Source: Mesonia sp. HuA40 (GTDB taxonomy: Bacteria > Bacteroidota > Bacteroidia > Flavobacteriales > Flavobacteriaceae). Taken from it: a stretch of DNA of 64,000 nt. The position numbers and the translations under genes were made by a program. Of this stretch, positions 40,008 to 47,806 are shown piece by piece. The notes under the pieces are model-generated. The model was not told the DNA's origin. It searched no databases and worked only from the letters and a program-made list of their open reading frames with translations. Numbering within the stretch: the first letter of the stretch is position 1; every line of letters begins with the position of its first letter. The stretch lies in contig NZ_VRLT01000059.1 of the NCBI RefSeq assembly GCF_008017835.1, positions 372,001 to 436,000 on the forward strand. Reading direction: 5' to 3'.

Positions 40008-40026
40008 AATTATTTCTAGCTAAAAA

Positions 40027-41070
40027 TCACAATAGTTCCTTCTGATTTTTTGAATATTTTCGCCATCGCTCAACACAATCTTTAATGTCTTGCGGCACTT
40101 CAGAATCAAAACTCATCCATTTTTTGGTAACGGGATGCTCAAACCCCAAAGTTTTCGCATGCAAGGCTTGACGTGGTAACACTTTAAAGCAATTATCTAC
40201 AAACTGTTTATATTTTGTAAAAGAAGTCCCTTTTAATATGCGCTCTCCTCCGTAACGTTCATCATTAAACAGGGTATGACCAATATGCTTCATATGCACA
40301 CGAATTTGGTGTGTTCTTCCTGTTTCTAATTGACACTCGACTAAAGTAACATACCCCAATCTTTCTAAAACTTTAAAATGAGTAATCGCTGGTTTTCCCT
40401 TTTCGGAATCATCTCCTTCAAAAACCATATTCTGTAAACGATTTTTGGGATGCCTACCTATATTGCCTTCTATCGTACCTTGATCTTCCTCTATATTACC
40501 CCAAACTAAAGCTATATATTTACGTTCGCTGGTTTTATGAAAAAATTGATTCGACAAATGCGCCATAGCTTGTTCAGTTTTCGCAACAACTAATAAACCG
40601 CTAGTATCTTTATCGATGCGATGTACCAAACCTGGTCTTTCACTACTATTATTGGGCAAATTGTCAAAATGATGCACCAAAGCGTTAATTAAAGTACCTG
40701 AATAGTTGCCATGTCCAGGATGAACTACCATTCCCGCAGGCTTATTTACAACTAAAAGCGTTTCATCTTCATATACAATATCTAAAGCGATATTCTCTGG
40801 AGTGAGTAAAAATTCATAAGGCGGATGGGATAGTAAAACTTTTACCTCATCGCCTGCTTTAACCTTATAATTTTGTTTGACTGGTTCGCCATTTACAAAA
40901 ACACTACCGTCACGTGCGGCTTGTTGTATTTTGTTTCTAGTGGCATTTTCAATAAAATTCATTAAGAACTTATCCACCCTTAAAGGATCTTGCCCCTTTG
41001 AAGCTGTAAAAGCGTAATGCTCATACAAATCGTCATTACCATTATCTATTCCTGTAGGATCTTGTGTCAT
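40027..41070 (-). CDS. rluD: RluA family pseudouridine synthase (RluD-like)
   Basis: A protein of 347 residues that converts uridines to pseudouridine in 23S rRNA. An N-terminal S4 RNA-binding domain (about 30-85, RVDKFLMNFI...DGSVFVNGEPV) is followed by the catalytic domain, with the active-site Asp153 in HRIDKDTSGL and downstream TGRTHQIRVHM. The S4 domain and length favour RluD over RluA. The start overlaps the stop of the PASTA gene by one base, indicating one operon. Confidence 0.92.
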   Translation of the reverse strand: MTQDPTGIDNGNDDLYEHYAFTASKGQDPLRVDKFLMNFIENATRNKIQQAARDGSVFVNGEPVKQNYKVKAGDEVKVLLSHPPYEFLLTPENIALDIVYEDETLLVVNKPAGMVVHPGHGNYSGTLINALVHHFDNLPNNSSERPGLVHRIDKDTSGLLVVAKTEQAMAHLSNQFFHKTSERKYIALVWGNIEEDQGTIEGNIGRHPKNRLQNMVFEGDDSEKGKPAITHFKVLERLGYVTLVECQLETGRTHQIRVHMKHIGHTLFNDERYGGERILKGTSFTKYKQFVDNCFKVLPRQALHAKTLGFEHPVTKKWMSFDSEVPQDIKDCVERWRKYSKNQKELL

Positions 41071-41639
41071 TATTCCTCGCTATTATAATTTCTACTCCCA
41101 TCTCCTAAAACCAAATCAATTACAGATGTTTTTGGTAAACGTTCTCCCGCTTTTACGGCTTTTCCTTTGTGTCGCAAACCAATAACGGCATCTTTTGCTA
41201 AATTGGGCTTATAGGTAATCTCTCCTATTTCAAAGCCAATTGATTTCAAAGTAGGAATCACTTGCCTTTTTGTTCTTCCCTCAATCTCGGGAATTTCAAT
41301 TTTAGCGTACCCCGAAGGATTAAGAGTAAGATATATTTTCCTATTTTCTTTCACATTTTTACCAGGTTTAGGGTTTTGCTCTATAACCGAATAAATTGGA
41401 TAATCTGGATTATAATTTGAACTGTCAACAACTACATAGCGCAAACCATAAGCCTTTAGTTCCTCTTCTACCACCTCTAAAGAAAGTTTTGAAAGATCTG
41501 GCACCTCTATACGCTGATCGTGATTAGTGGTGCTATCTAACCAACTTAAAGCAGCAAACACAATTATAAAAACAACCAATAAGGCTATAAGCAACTGGTA
41601 AACAAAGAGCTTACTAAATAGGAATCGAAATAATTTCAT
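41070..41639 (-). CDS. PASTA domain protein
   Basis: A protein of 189 residues: a short cytoplasmic tail, a membrane helix (about 14-33), and an extracytoplasmic part with two clear PASTA repeats (VPDLSKLSLEVVEEELKAYGL... and IPEIEGRTKRQVIPTLKSIGF...) plus a partial third. PASTA domains in kinases and PBPs bind peptidoglycan fragments, but here no kinase or transpeptidase domain is attached. The gene diverges from ddl, a peptidoglycan precursor enzyme, and precedes rluD. Confidence 0.9.
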   Translation of the reverse strand: MKLFRFLFSKLFVYQLLIALLVVFIIVFAALSWLDSTTNHDQRIEVPDLSKLSLEVVEEELKAYGLRYVVVDSSNYNPDYPIYSVIEQNPKPGKNVKENRKIYLTLNPSGYAKIEIPEIEGRTKRQVIPTLKSIGFEIGEITYKPNLAKDAVIGLRHKGKAVKAGERLPKTSVIDLVLGDGSRNYNSEE

Positions 41640-41659
41640 TATTCTATTAAATTATTAGG

Positions 41660-41667
41660 CAAAGATA
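41660..41667 (-). promoter_or_regulatory. -7 promoter box of the PASTA-rluD unit (TATCTTTG)
   Basis: An exact TAnnTTTG on the minus strand, 21 bases before the start at 41639. Confidence 0.6.
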
Positions 41668-41696
41668 TAAAAACACCCGTATTTTTGTGTTAGTTA

Positions 41697-41704
41697 TAAA
41701 TTTG
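41697..41704 (+). promoter_or_regulatory. -7 promoter box of ddl, almost touching the ATG (TAAATTTG)
   Basis: An exact TAnnTTTG ending 4 bases before the ATG at 41709, so ddl mRNA may be leaderless. Confidence 0.55.
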
Positions 41705-41708
41705 GTTT

Positions 41709-42689
41709 ATGAAAAAAAAAATTGCTGTCGCCATGGGCGGTTATTCCAACGAGGCTCAAATTTCTATCAATAGTGGCTCCTTAGTTATAAAACATCTCGA
41801 TAAAAACCACTACACCCCTTTTGCTGTACACATCACAACCAATGCTTGGGAAGTGGTTATGCCCGATGGTGAAAAGTATCCTATCGACAAAAGAGATTTC
41901 TCTTTCATCAAGGATGGAGTCAAAACACAATTTGATGCGGTTTTTAATATCATTCATGGAACTCCAGGCGAGGATGGCCTTTTTGCCGCCTATTTGCAAA
42001 CAGTCAATATTCCACAAACCAGCTGTGATTATTATCCGGCAGCCCTTAGTTTTAATAAGAGGGACTGTATTAGTGTTTTAAATGCATACCAAATACCCAC
42101 AGCAAAAAATTATTTTTATAATGATGGTGATTCTATTGATGAAGAAGAGATAATCAAAAAGGTTGGCTTGCCTTGCTTTATAAAGGCCAATAAGGCGGGA
42201 AGTAGTTTTGGAATTACTAAGGTAAAAGAGAAATCAGAAATTGAATCGGCTATCAATCACGCTTTGAAACAAGACGATGAAGTTATTATTGAATCGTATT
42301 TATCGGGTACAGAAGTTTCAGTAGGCGTAATACAATACCAAGGTGAGATTATAGCCCTACCCATCACCGAAATTGTAAGTGAAAATGAATTTTTTGATTT
42401 TAAGGCTAAGTATTTGGGGGAGTCCCAAGAGATTACCCCTGCAAGAATTGGAGATAAAGACACCCAAAAAGTTCAGGAATTGGCTATTAAAGTCTACAAG
42501 AAACTTAAATTAAAAGGCTTAAGTAGAGCCGAATTTATATTCCACCAGGGCGAACCTCATTTTATTGAAGTAAATACCTGCCCAGGATTGAGCGAAGCTA
42601 GTATTCTACCACAACAAATAAAGGCAGCCAATTTAAGCCTGAAAGAAGTATTTGGTGCTTGTATAGAAAGAGCCATTAGCAATCGATAA
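41709..42689 (+). CDS. ddl: D-alanine--D-alanine ligase
   Basis: The ATP-grasp ligase that makes D-Ala-D-Ala for peptidoglycan. It has 326 residues. Motifs: KIAVAMGGYSNE at the N-terminus (the usual HGGxSxE place), NIIHGTPGEDG, the ATP-binding loop NKAGSSFGITKV, EVSVGV, and the metal-binding end FIEVNTCPGLSEASI. Reading MGGYSNEAQ, the catalytic Glu after Ser is kept. The following coaD starts 27 bases downstream, so ddl, coaD and the M14 peptidase probably form one transcript. Confidence 0.96.
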   Translation: MKKKIAVAMGGYSNEAQISINSGSLVIKHLDKNHYTPFAVHITTNAWEVVMPDGEKYPIDKRDFSFIKDGVKTQFDAVFNIIHGTPGEDGLFAAYLQTVNIPQTSCDYYPAALSFNKRDCISVLNAYQIPTAKNYFYNDGDSIDEEEIIKKVGLPCFIKANKAGSSFGITKVKEKSEIESAINHALKQDDEVIIESYLSGTEVSVGVIQYQGEIIALPITEIVSENEFFDFKAKYLGESQEITPARIGDKDTQKVQELAIKVYKKLKLKGLSRAEFIFHQGEPHFIEVNTCPGLSEASILPQQIKAANLSLKEVFGACIERAISNR

Positions 42690-42716
42690 TATTTTATTAA
42701 CTTTATACTAAAAAAT

Positions 42717-43181
42717 ATGCGTAGAGCAGTATTTCCAGGGTCGTTTGACCCTATAACTCTTGGACATTACGATATAATAGAACGCGGTCTTACACTTTTT
42801 GACGAAATCATTCTGGCTATTGGCGTAAATGCCGAAAAAAAATACATGTTCAGTCTAGATGAGCGTATTGAATTTCTAAATAAAACCTTCGAGCACGAGA
42901 AAAAAATCAAGGTAATGCCCTACAAAGGTTTAACCATCGATTTTTGCAAAGCACAAAATGCAGATTTTATTTTAAGAGGCTTAAGGAATCCGGCCGATTT
43001 TGAATTTGAAAAAGCAATAGCACACACCAACAGAAAATTATCTAGTATAGAAACTTTATTTCTACTTACATCAAGTGGAAAAAGCTACATCTCTTCCTCT
43101 ATAGTCCGGGATGTCATTCGAAATAATGGAGATTACACCGTTTTAGTACCAAATGCCGTACGAATAAACAAAAAGCAATGA
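42717..43181 (+). CDS. coaD: Phosphopantetheine adenylyltransferase
   Basis: The fourth step of coenzyme A synthesis, joining AMP to 4'-phosphopantetheine. It has 154 residues, the standard size. The nucleotidyltransferase motif (T/H)xGH is TLGH (14-17) within GSFDPITLGHYDII, and the RGLRNPADFE and SSSIVRDV segments are typical; the ISSS(I/L)VR motif serves as the second ATP site. Its stop overlaps the start of the M14 gene by 4 bases (ATGA type). Confidence 0.97.
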   Translation: MRRAVFPGSFDPITLGHYDIIERGLTLFDEIILAIGVNAEKKYMFSLDERIEFLNKTFEHEKKIKVMPYKGLTIDFCKAQNADFILRGLRNPADFEFEKAIAHTNRKLSSIETLFLLTSSGKSYISSSIVRDVIRNNGDYTVLVPNAVRINKKQ

Positions 43182-44941
43182 AAAGCAAAAATACGTTTTA
43201 TTTAATCTTTCTAATATTTGGGCTGTCGAGCTTTATTAGTTGTGATTTCTCAAAATATATCAAAGCAGAAAAAAAATTTGATTTCAATACAACTTTCGAA
43301 AAATCAAATGGCTCAAAAACAGCAACCTATCAAGAAGTAATAACATTTTATCAAAATCTTGCTCAACAATTTCCATCGGTTTCCATACGCGAAATGGGAT
43401 TTTCTGATAGTGGTAAACCTTTGCACCTAGTCCTTTATAACCCGAACGCGGAATTTACCCCATCAGCATTTCAAGAAAAACAAGTTATACTTATCAATAA
43501 TGGTATTCATCCGGGTGAGACAGACGGGATTGATGCCAGCATGATGCTTTTTAGAGATCTTGCGCAAAATAAAATTGACACCCCAAAAAATACAATTGTA
43601 GCCACCATACCAATTTACAATATCGGAGGGGCATTAAATAGAAATAAATACAGCCGAACCAATCAGAACGGTCCAGAAGCCTATGGTTTTAGAGGAAACG
43701 CTAAAAATTACGATCTAAACAGAGATTTCATCAAAGCCGACAGTAGAAACGCGTTGGGTTTTACTAAAATATTTCACTATCTAGATCCAGCTATTTTTAT
43801 AGACAACCATGTAACCAACGGAGCAAATTACCAATACACCTTAACGCATTTAATCACGCAAGAACAAAAATTAGATGGCCCCTTGGGCAGGTTTTTAAAA
43901 AATGAATTTCAACAAGAAATAAAGACAAAGTTAGGGTCTAAAAATTGGGATGTGACTCCATATGTAAATATATTTGGAAAAACCCCAGAACAAGGTTTTG
44001 ATCAATTTCTCGACCTCCCCAGGTATTCGGTAGGTTATGCTAGCCTCTTCAACACTTTGGGAATAACGGTGGAAACCCATATGCTTAAAGATTACAAAAA
44101 AAGGGTTCAAGCCACGTATGATTATATGCTATCTTGCCTAGAAATCAGCGAAGAATACCCTCAACAGATAAACAGGTTAAAAGAAAAGAATACAGAATTT
44201 CATCAAAATAAAAAATGGCATAAAACCAATTTTAAGTCAGATAAATCAATTTCTTCAACTTTATTATTTAAAGGATTTAAAAGTTATATCCAAAAAAGTG
44301 AGGTAACTGGGTTAGATCAATTGTACTATGATGATTCTCAACCTTACACGAAAGAAATACCATTCTATAACCATTATATCGCTAAAGACAGTATACGCGT
44401 GCCCAAGGCTTATTTAATCCCTCAAGCTTGGCAAGGTGTAATTGCAAGACTTAAAGCGAATGAAATAATTCTTAAACCTGCCCAAAAAGACACTCTATTA
44501 GAAGTAACAGCATATAGAGTAATAGACTTTAAAACACTCAACAAGCCATTTGAAGGGCATTATTTGCATTACGAAACAAAAATCCATAAAAAGAAAATTT
44601 TAAAGCAAGTAAGAAAAGGAGATATTTGGGTACCTGCAAGACAACCTGGCATAAATTATATTTTAGAAACTTTAGAGCCAACGGCTCCAGATTCATTTTT
44701 TAATTGGAATTTCTTTGATAGTATCTTACAGCAAAAAGAACATTTCTCTTCTTATGTTTTTGATCAAACAGCAGCTAAACTACTAAGAAAAAATCCCGAT
44801 TTAAAAAGAGCCTTTGAGGCAAAAAAAGCAGCTAACCCAGATTTTAAAGCTAGTGCCTATCAACAATTAGACTGGCTACACAAGCAATCTAAACACTATG
44901 AGAAAGCTCATTTACTTTACCCTATTTTCAGATTGGAGTAA
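43178..44941 (+). CDS. M14 family metallopeptidase lipoprotein
   Basis: A protein of 587 residues. The N-terminus is a lipoprotein-type signal (FLIFGLSSFISC, Cys22). The M14 zinc carboxypeptidase domain spans about 45-320: HPGE (His111, Glu114) supplies two zinc ligands, the DNH of FIDNHVTNG supplies the third, and GITVETHML is a possible catalytic Glu region. The C-terminal 250 residues are unassigned. It may trim peptides or peptidoglycan stems in the periplasm. It is translationally coupled to coaD, and its 3' end overlaps the convergent NUDIX gene by 30 bases, an unusually long antisense overlap. Confidence 0.88.
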   Translation: MKSKNTFYLIFLIFGLSSFISCDFSKYIKAEKKFDFNTTFEKSNGSKTATYQEVITFYQNLAQQFPSVSIREMGFSDSGKPLHLVLYNPNAEFTPSAFQEKQVILINNGIHPGETDGIDASMMLFRDLAQNKIDTPKNTIVATIPIYNIGGALNRNKYSRTNQNGPEAYGFRGNAKNYDLNRDFIKADSRNALGFTKIFHYLDPAIFIDNHVTNGANYQYTLTHLITQEQKLDGPLGRFLKNEFQQEIKTKLGSKNWDVTPYVNIFGKTPEQGFDQFLDLPRYSVGYASLFNTLGITVETHMLKDYKKRVQATYDYMLSCLEISEEYPQQINRLKEKNTEFHQNKKWHKTNFKSDKSISSTLLFKGFKSYIQKSEVTGLDQLYYDDSQPYTKEIPFYNHYIAKDSIRVPKAYLIPQAWQGVIARLKANEIILKPAQKDTLLEVTAYRVIDFKTLNKPFEGHYLHYETKIHKKKILKQVRKGDIWVPARQPGINYILETLEPTAPDSFFNWNFFDSILQQKEHFSSYVFDQTAAKLLRKNPDLKRAFEAKKAANPDFKASAYQQLDWLHKQSKHYEKAHLLYPIFRLE

Positions 44942-45538
44942 AACTTTTTTTTGACCGAGTAATTCAACAATATTGGCATAAGATTTTTGTAGTGCCTTTT
45001 GTGTTTTCTCTGCATTTTTCCACTTCACCTTGGTAATACCTTCATTTAATTGAGGATATAAAGCTCCATCATAATCAGTACTCATTTTATACCAAAAGGT
45101 TTCTTTTAACTTATAAGTGCCAGTTCGTTTTAAAATATGATACGTTTTAGTAAGAAAATGATCTATTTTTAAGCCTTCCACCATTGTTTCCTCTTCAACC
45201 TCTCTTAAGGCTGTCAATTCCATAGTCTCATTTTTTTCGGCTTTTCCCTTGGGCAAATCCCACTTTTTATTTCTGTAAATAAATAGAATCTCTTGTTTTT
45301 TATTGGTTACTACCCCTCCCCCGGCTTTAATTGTTTTTAGCTTTTTTTTAAAGTAGTTTAATGCCTTCTTATCGCTTTTATGATAAAGATTCACATATTT
45401 TAGTTCGCCTTTGTCTACTTTTTTAATAATACGTTTTATCTTAGCGGCTTGAATAGGAATAGAAGTATAGGGAGATTCCATTTCTGGATTTGCCGACAGC
45501 AAAATAGGATGATCATTTACAAATATTTTATACATCAT
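44912..45538 (-). CDS. NUDIX hydrolase
   Basis: A protein of 208 residues. The first 65 residues form a small unassigned N-terminal domain; the NUDIX domain follows (about 66-190) with a complete box GKAEKNETMELTALREVEEE matching Gx5Ex7REUxEE. Members cleave nucleoside diphosphates linked to another group; the substrate here is unknown. Two ATGs in tandem (45538, 45535) could start it. Its start codon lies one or four bases from the pyrE ATG on the other strand, so each gene's promoter must lie inside the other's coding sequence or its 5' end. Confidence 0.9.
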   Translation of the reverse strand: MMYKIFVNDHPILLSANPEMESPYTSIPIQAAKIKRIIKKVDKGELKYVNLYHKSDKKALNYFKKKLKTIKAGGGVVTNKKQEILFIYRNKKWDLPKGKAEKNETMELTALREVEEETMVEGLKIDHFLTKTYHILKRTGTYKLKETFWYKMSTDYDGALYPQLNEGITKVKWKNAEKTQKALQKSYANIVELLGQKKVLLQSENRVK

Positions 45539-45539
45539 T

Positions 45540-46187
45540 ATGATTTTAGATAAAGACACGGCCAAAAAAACAGCCGAATTACTTTTACAAATAAAAGCAA
45601 TTAAATTAGAACCACAAGAACCTTTTACGTGGGCAAGCGGATGGAAATCGCCAATTTATTGTGACAACCGGATAATTTTGTCTTATCCTCCCATCAGAAA
45701 TTATATAAGAGAAAATATAGCTAAACAATTAGAGCAGCACTATGGTTTACCAGACGTAATTGCAGGAGTTGCTACTGGAGCTATAGGTATTGGTATGCTT
45801 GTAGCAGAATACTTAGGTTTGCCTTTTGTTTATGTTAGACCAGAAGCAAAAAAACATGGGAGGCAAAATCAAATTGAAGGCCAATTAGAAAAAGGTGCTA
45901 AAGTTGTAGTTATTGAAGATTTAATTAGCACAGGTAAGAGTAGTTTAAACGCTGTTCAAGCCTTAGAAAATGGTGGCGCAACCATAAAGGGAATGTTCGC
46001 TATTTTTAGTTACGGATTTGATGTAGCTCACCAAAATTTCTTAGAAAAAAACCTAAATGTGCACGTTTTAAGTAATTATGAAAATCTTATTGAGCAAGCT
46101 TACGAAACCAATTATTTAAACAACAAAGAATTAGAAACCTTAAAAACTTGGCGCACCAACCCCGCAGAGTGGAACCCAAATAAATAA
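45540..46187 (+). CDS. pyrE: Orotate phosphoribosyltransferase
   Basis: The fifth step of pyrimidine synthesis, orotate plus PRPP to OMP. It has 215 residues. Motifs: EPFTWASGWKSPIYCDNR near the N-terminus, the flexible-loop lysines in RPEAKKHGRQNQIEG, and the PRPP-binding VVVIEDLISTGKSS. It heads a plus-strand pair with the SRPBCC gene (4-base gap) and diverges from NUDIX with almost no gap. Confidence 0.96.
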   Translation: MILDKDTAKKTAELLLQIKAIKLEPQEPFTWASGWKSPIYCDNRIILSYPPIRNYIRENIAKQLEQHYGLPDVIAGVATGAIGIGMLVAEYLGLPFVYVRPEAKKHGRQNQIEGQLEKGAKVVVIEDLISTGKSSLNAVQALENGGATIKGMFAIFSYGFDVAHQNFLEKNLNVHVLSNYENLIEQAYETNYLNNKELETLKTWRTNPAEWNPNK

Positions 46188-46191
46188 AATC

Positions 46192-46590
46192 ATGCAGCTA
46201 GAGACAGATAAAGTACAAGTAAATAAAAGCCAAGAAGAGCTATTTCAATTTTTATTAAAAGTAGATAATTTTGAAAAAATCATGCCTTCTTCTATTCAAA
46301 AATTTGAAACCACTGGAGACGAAAGCTTTCTTTTTCAGTTAAAGGGAATGCCAGAAATTAAATTACTGATTAAAGAAAAGCAAGCTTATGATAAAATAAC
46401 GCTAGGAGCAAAAAGTGAAAAACTACCTTTTTCATTAATTGCTTTAATCGAGGAAGATGGTCAAGCCAAAAATAAAAGTTATGTACAGCTTCAATTTGAA
46501 GGGAATTTTAACCCCATGATGAGTATGATGATAAAATCACCACTTAAAAACTTTATTAATACACTTGCCGAAAATTTAAGCAAACTCTAA
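46192..46590 (+). CDS. SRPBCC family protein
   Basis: A protein of 132 residues with the START/Bet v1-like SRPBCC layout: N-terminal strand, KSQEELFQFLLKVDNFEKIMP, a curved beta sheet, and a long C-terminal helix (MMIKSPLKNFINTLAENLSKL). Such folds bind hydrophobic ligands; no ligand can be named. Placement after pyrE and before birA is common in flavobacteria. The stop overlaps the convergent birA end by 4 bases. Confidence 0.8.
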   Translation: MQLETDKVQVNKSQEELFQFLLKVDNFEKIMPSSIQKFETTGDESFLFQLKGMPEIKLLIKEKQAYDKITLGAKSEKLPFSLIALIEEDGQAKNKSYVQLQFEGNFNPMMSMMIKSPLKNFINTLAENLSKL

Positions 46591-47318
46591 TAAAGTAATT
46601 TTACCTCCTTCAGGTTAAACTCACGAATTCTGGCGTCCTCTAAAAGTACTTGTAAAAGGCCTTCTGGAGAGACGCTTTTTATTATGCCTGTGGTCTTTTC
46701 TCCATCTGGAAATTCAAAAACAGCAACCTCATTTCTTTTAAACAGGGTTTGGTGATATTTTGCGCTTAACAAATCAAATGATTCATTTAAAGATTTTTCC
46801 ATTTCATTTTTTAGATGGTTCGCCAATTTCGTTTCTAAAACATCTAGATTAAATAGTTTATGTTTAAGCAAACACAATGAGCTAGCTTTGGGTAAGTCTC
46901 CAAAATCAGATTGATTTACATTCACCCCCACACCTATAACACTTCCTTTAATTTGTTTACCTACAATAATATTTTCAATTAAAATTCCCGCAATTTTTTT
47001 ACTATCTGCCAAAATGTCGTTTGGCCATTTTATCTTCCAGTTAGCATTAACTACTTCCTGTAAAACCGAATGAATAGCTATTGCTGCAACCATACTTATT
47101 TTAAAACTATCTTTAATCGGTAAATTTAAATTGGGCATTAACAAACTAAATGCTAGGTTCTTATGAGCAATAGATTCCCATTTTGCGCCCAGCTGCCCTC
47201 TTCCTTGCGTCTGATTTCGACAACTTACCAAAACAGGATCGTCTTGTTTGTAGGCTCGATAAAATTCTTTGAGATAAGTATTGGTTGAAGGGGTGGTATG
47301 AACTTTGATTATTTGCAT
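46587..47318 (-). CDS. birA: Biotin--[acetyl-CoA-carboxylase] ligase
   Basis: Attaches biotin to the carrier protein of acetyl-CoA carboxylase. It has 243 residues: catalytic and C-terminal domains only, with no N-terminal DNA-binding domain, so it is a class I enzyme that is not expected to act as a biotin repressor. The biotin loop GRGQLG is at 39-44, and KWPNDILAD and KKIAGILIE carry the catalytic lysine region. It is transcribed toward the SRPBCC gene. I see no exact promoter box upstream. Confidence 0.94.
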   Translation of the reverse strand: MQIIKVHTTPSTNTYLKEFYRAYKQDDPVLVSCRNQTQGRGQLGAKWESIAHKNLAFSLLMPNLNLPIKDSFKISMVAAIAIHSVLQEVVNANWKIKWPNDILADSKKIAGILIENIIVGKQIKGSVIGVGVNVNQSDFGDLPKASSLCLLKHKLFNLDVLETKLANHLKNEMEKSLNESFDLLSAKYHQTLFKRNEVAVFEFPDGEKTTGIIKSVSPEGLLQVLLEDARIREFNLKEVKLLY

Positions 47319-47385
47319 ATGTAAAATAAAGCACTAAAGTAAATATAACTTTTTGTTAACTATGCTAAAAGAGCATTAAAAGTTA

Positions 47386-47393
47386 TAACTTTG
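47386..47393 (+). promoter_or_regulatory. -7 promoter box of the rsfS-ftsH unit (TAACTTTG)
   Basis: An exact TAnnTTTG, 22 bases before the rsfS ATG at 47416. Confidence 0.6.
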
Positions 47394-47415
47394 CCAAAAT
47401 TTGAAAATTAATTGA

Positions 47416-47787
47416 ATGACAAAAAATAATAGCAACACAGACTTATTACTGACCCACATAATTAAAGGGATTGAAGACGTTAAAGGAAATGATATTGTTT
47501 TAATGGATTTGAGAGAAATAGAAAATACAGTTTGTGATTACTTTGTAATTTGCAGTGGTAACTCAAACACCCAGGCCAATGCAATAGTAAATTCTATACA
47601 AAAAGTAGTTAGTAAAAGTTTGAAAGATAAACCTTGGCACATTGAAGGCACAGACAATGCCGAATGGATTCTTATGGATTACGTGGATATTGTCGTGCAC
47701 GTTTTCCAGAAACAAACCAGGGAGTTTTATGACATAGAGAGTCTTTGGGGCGATGCTAAAACTACTGCAATTGAGACCAATTATTAA
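47416..47787 (+). CDS. rsfS: Ribosome silencing factor RsfS
   Basis: A protein of 123 residues that binds L14 and blocks subunit joining when nutrients are scarce. Typical segments are DIVLMDLREIENTVCDYFVICSG (split around VCDYFVICSG), the AEWILMDYVDIVVHVF core and the C-terminal REFYDIESLWGDA. It begins a plus-strand run with ftsH 19 bases downstream. Confidence 0.95.
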   Translation: MTKNNSNTDLLLTHIIKGIEDVKGNDIVLMDLREIENTVCDYFVICSGNSNTQANAIVNSIQKVVSKSLKDKPWHIEGTDNAEWILMDYVDIVVHVFQKQTREFYDIESLWGDAKTTAIETNY

Positions 47788-47806
47788 AAAATTAGTACAA
47801 TAAATA

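Noticed and set aside
38018-40026. B12 riboswitch upstream of the BtuB-like receptor
   Set aside because: The gap to rluD is only 47 bases and holds a promoter box, so no riboswitch can fit there.
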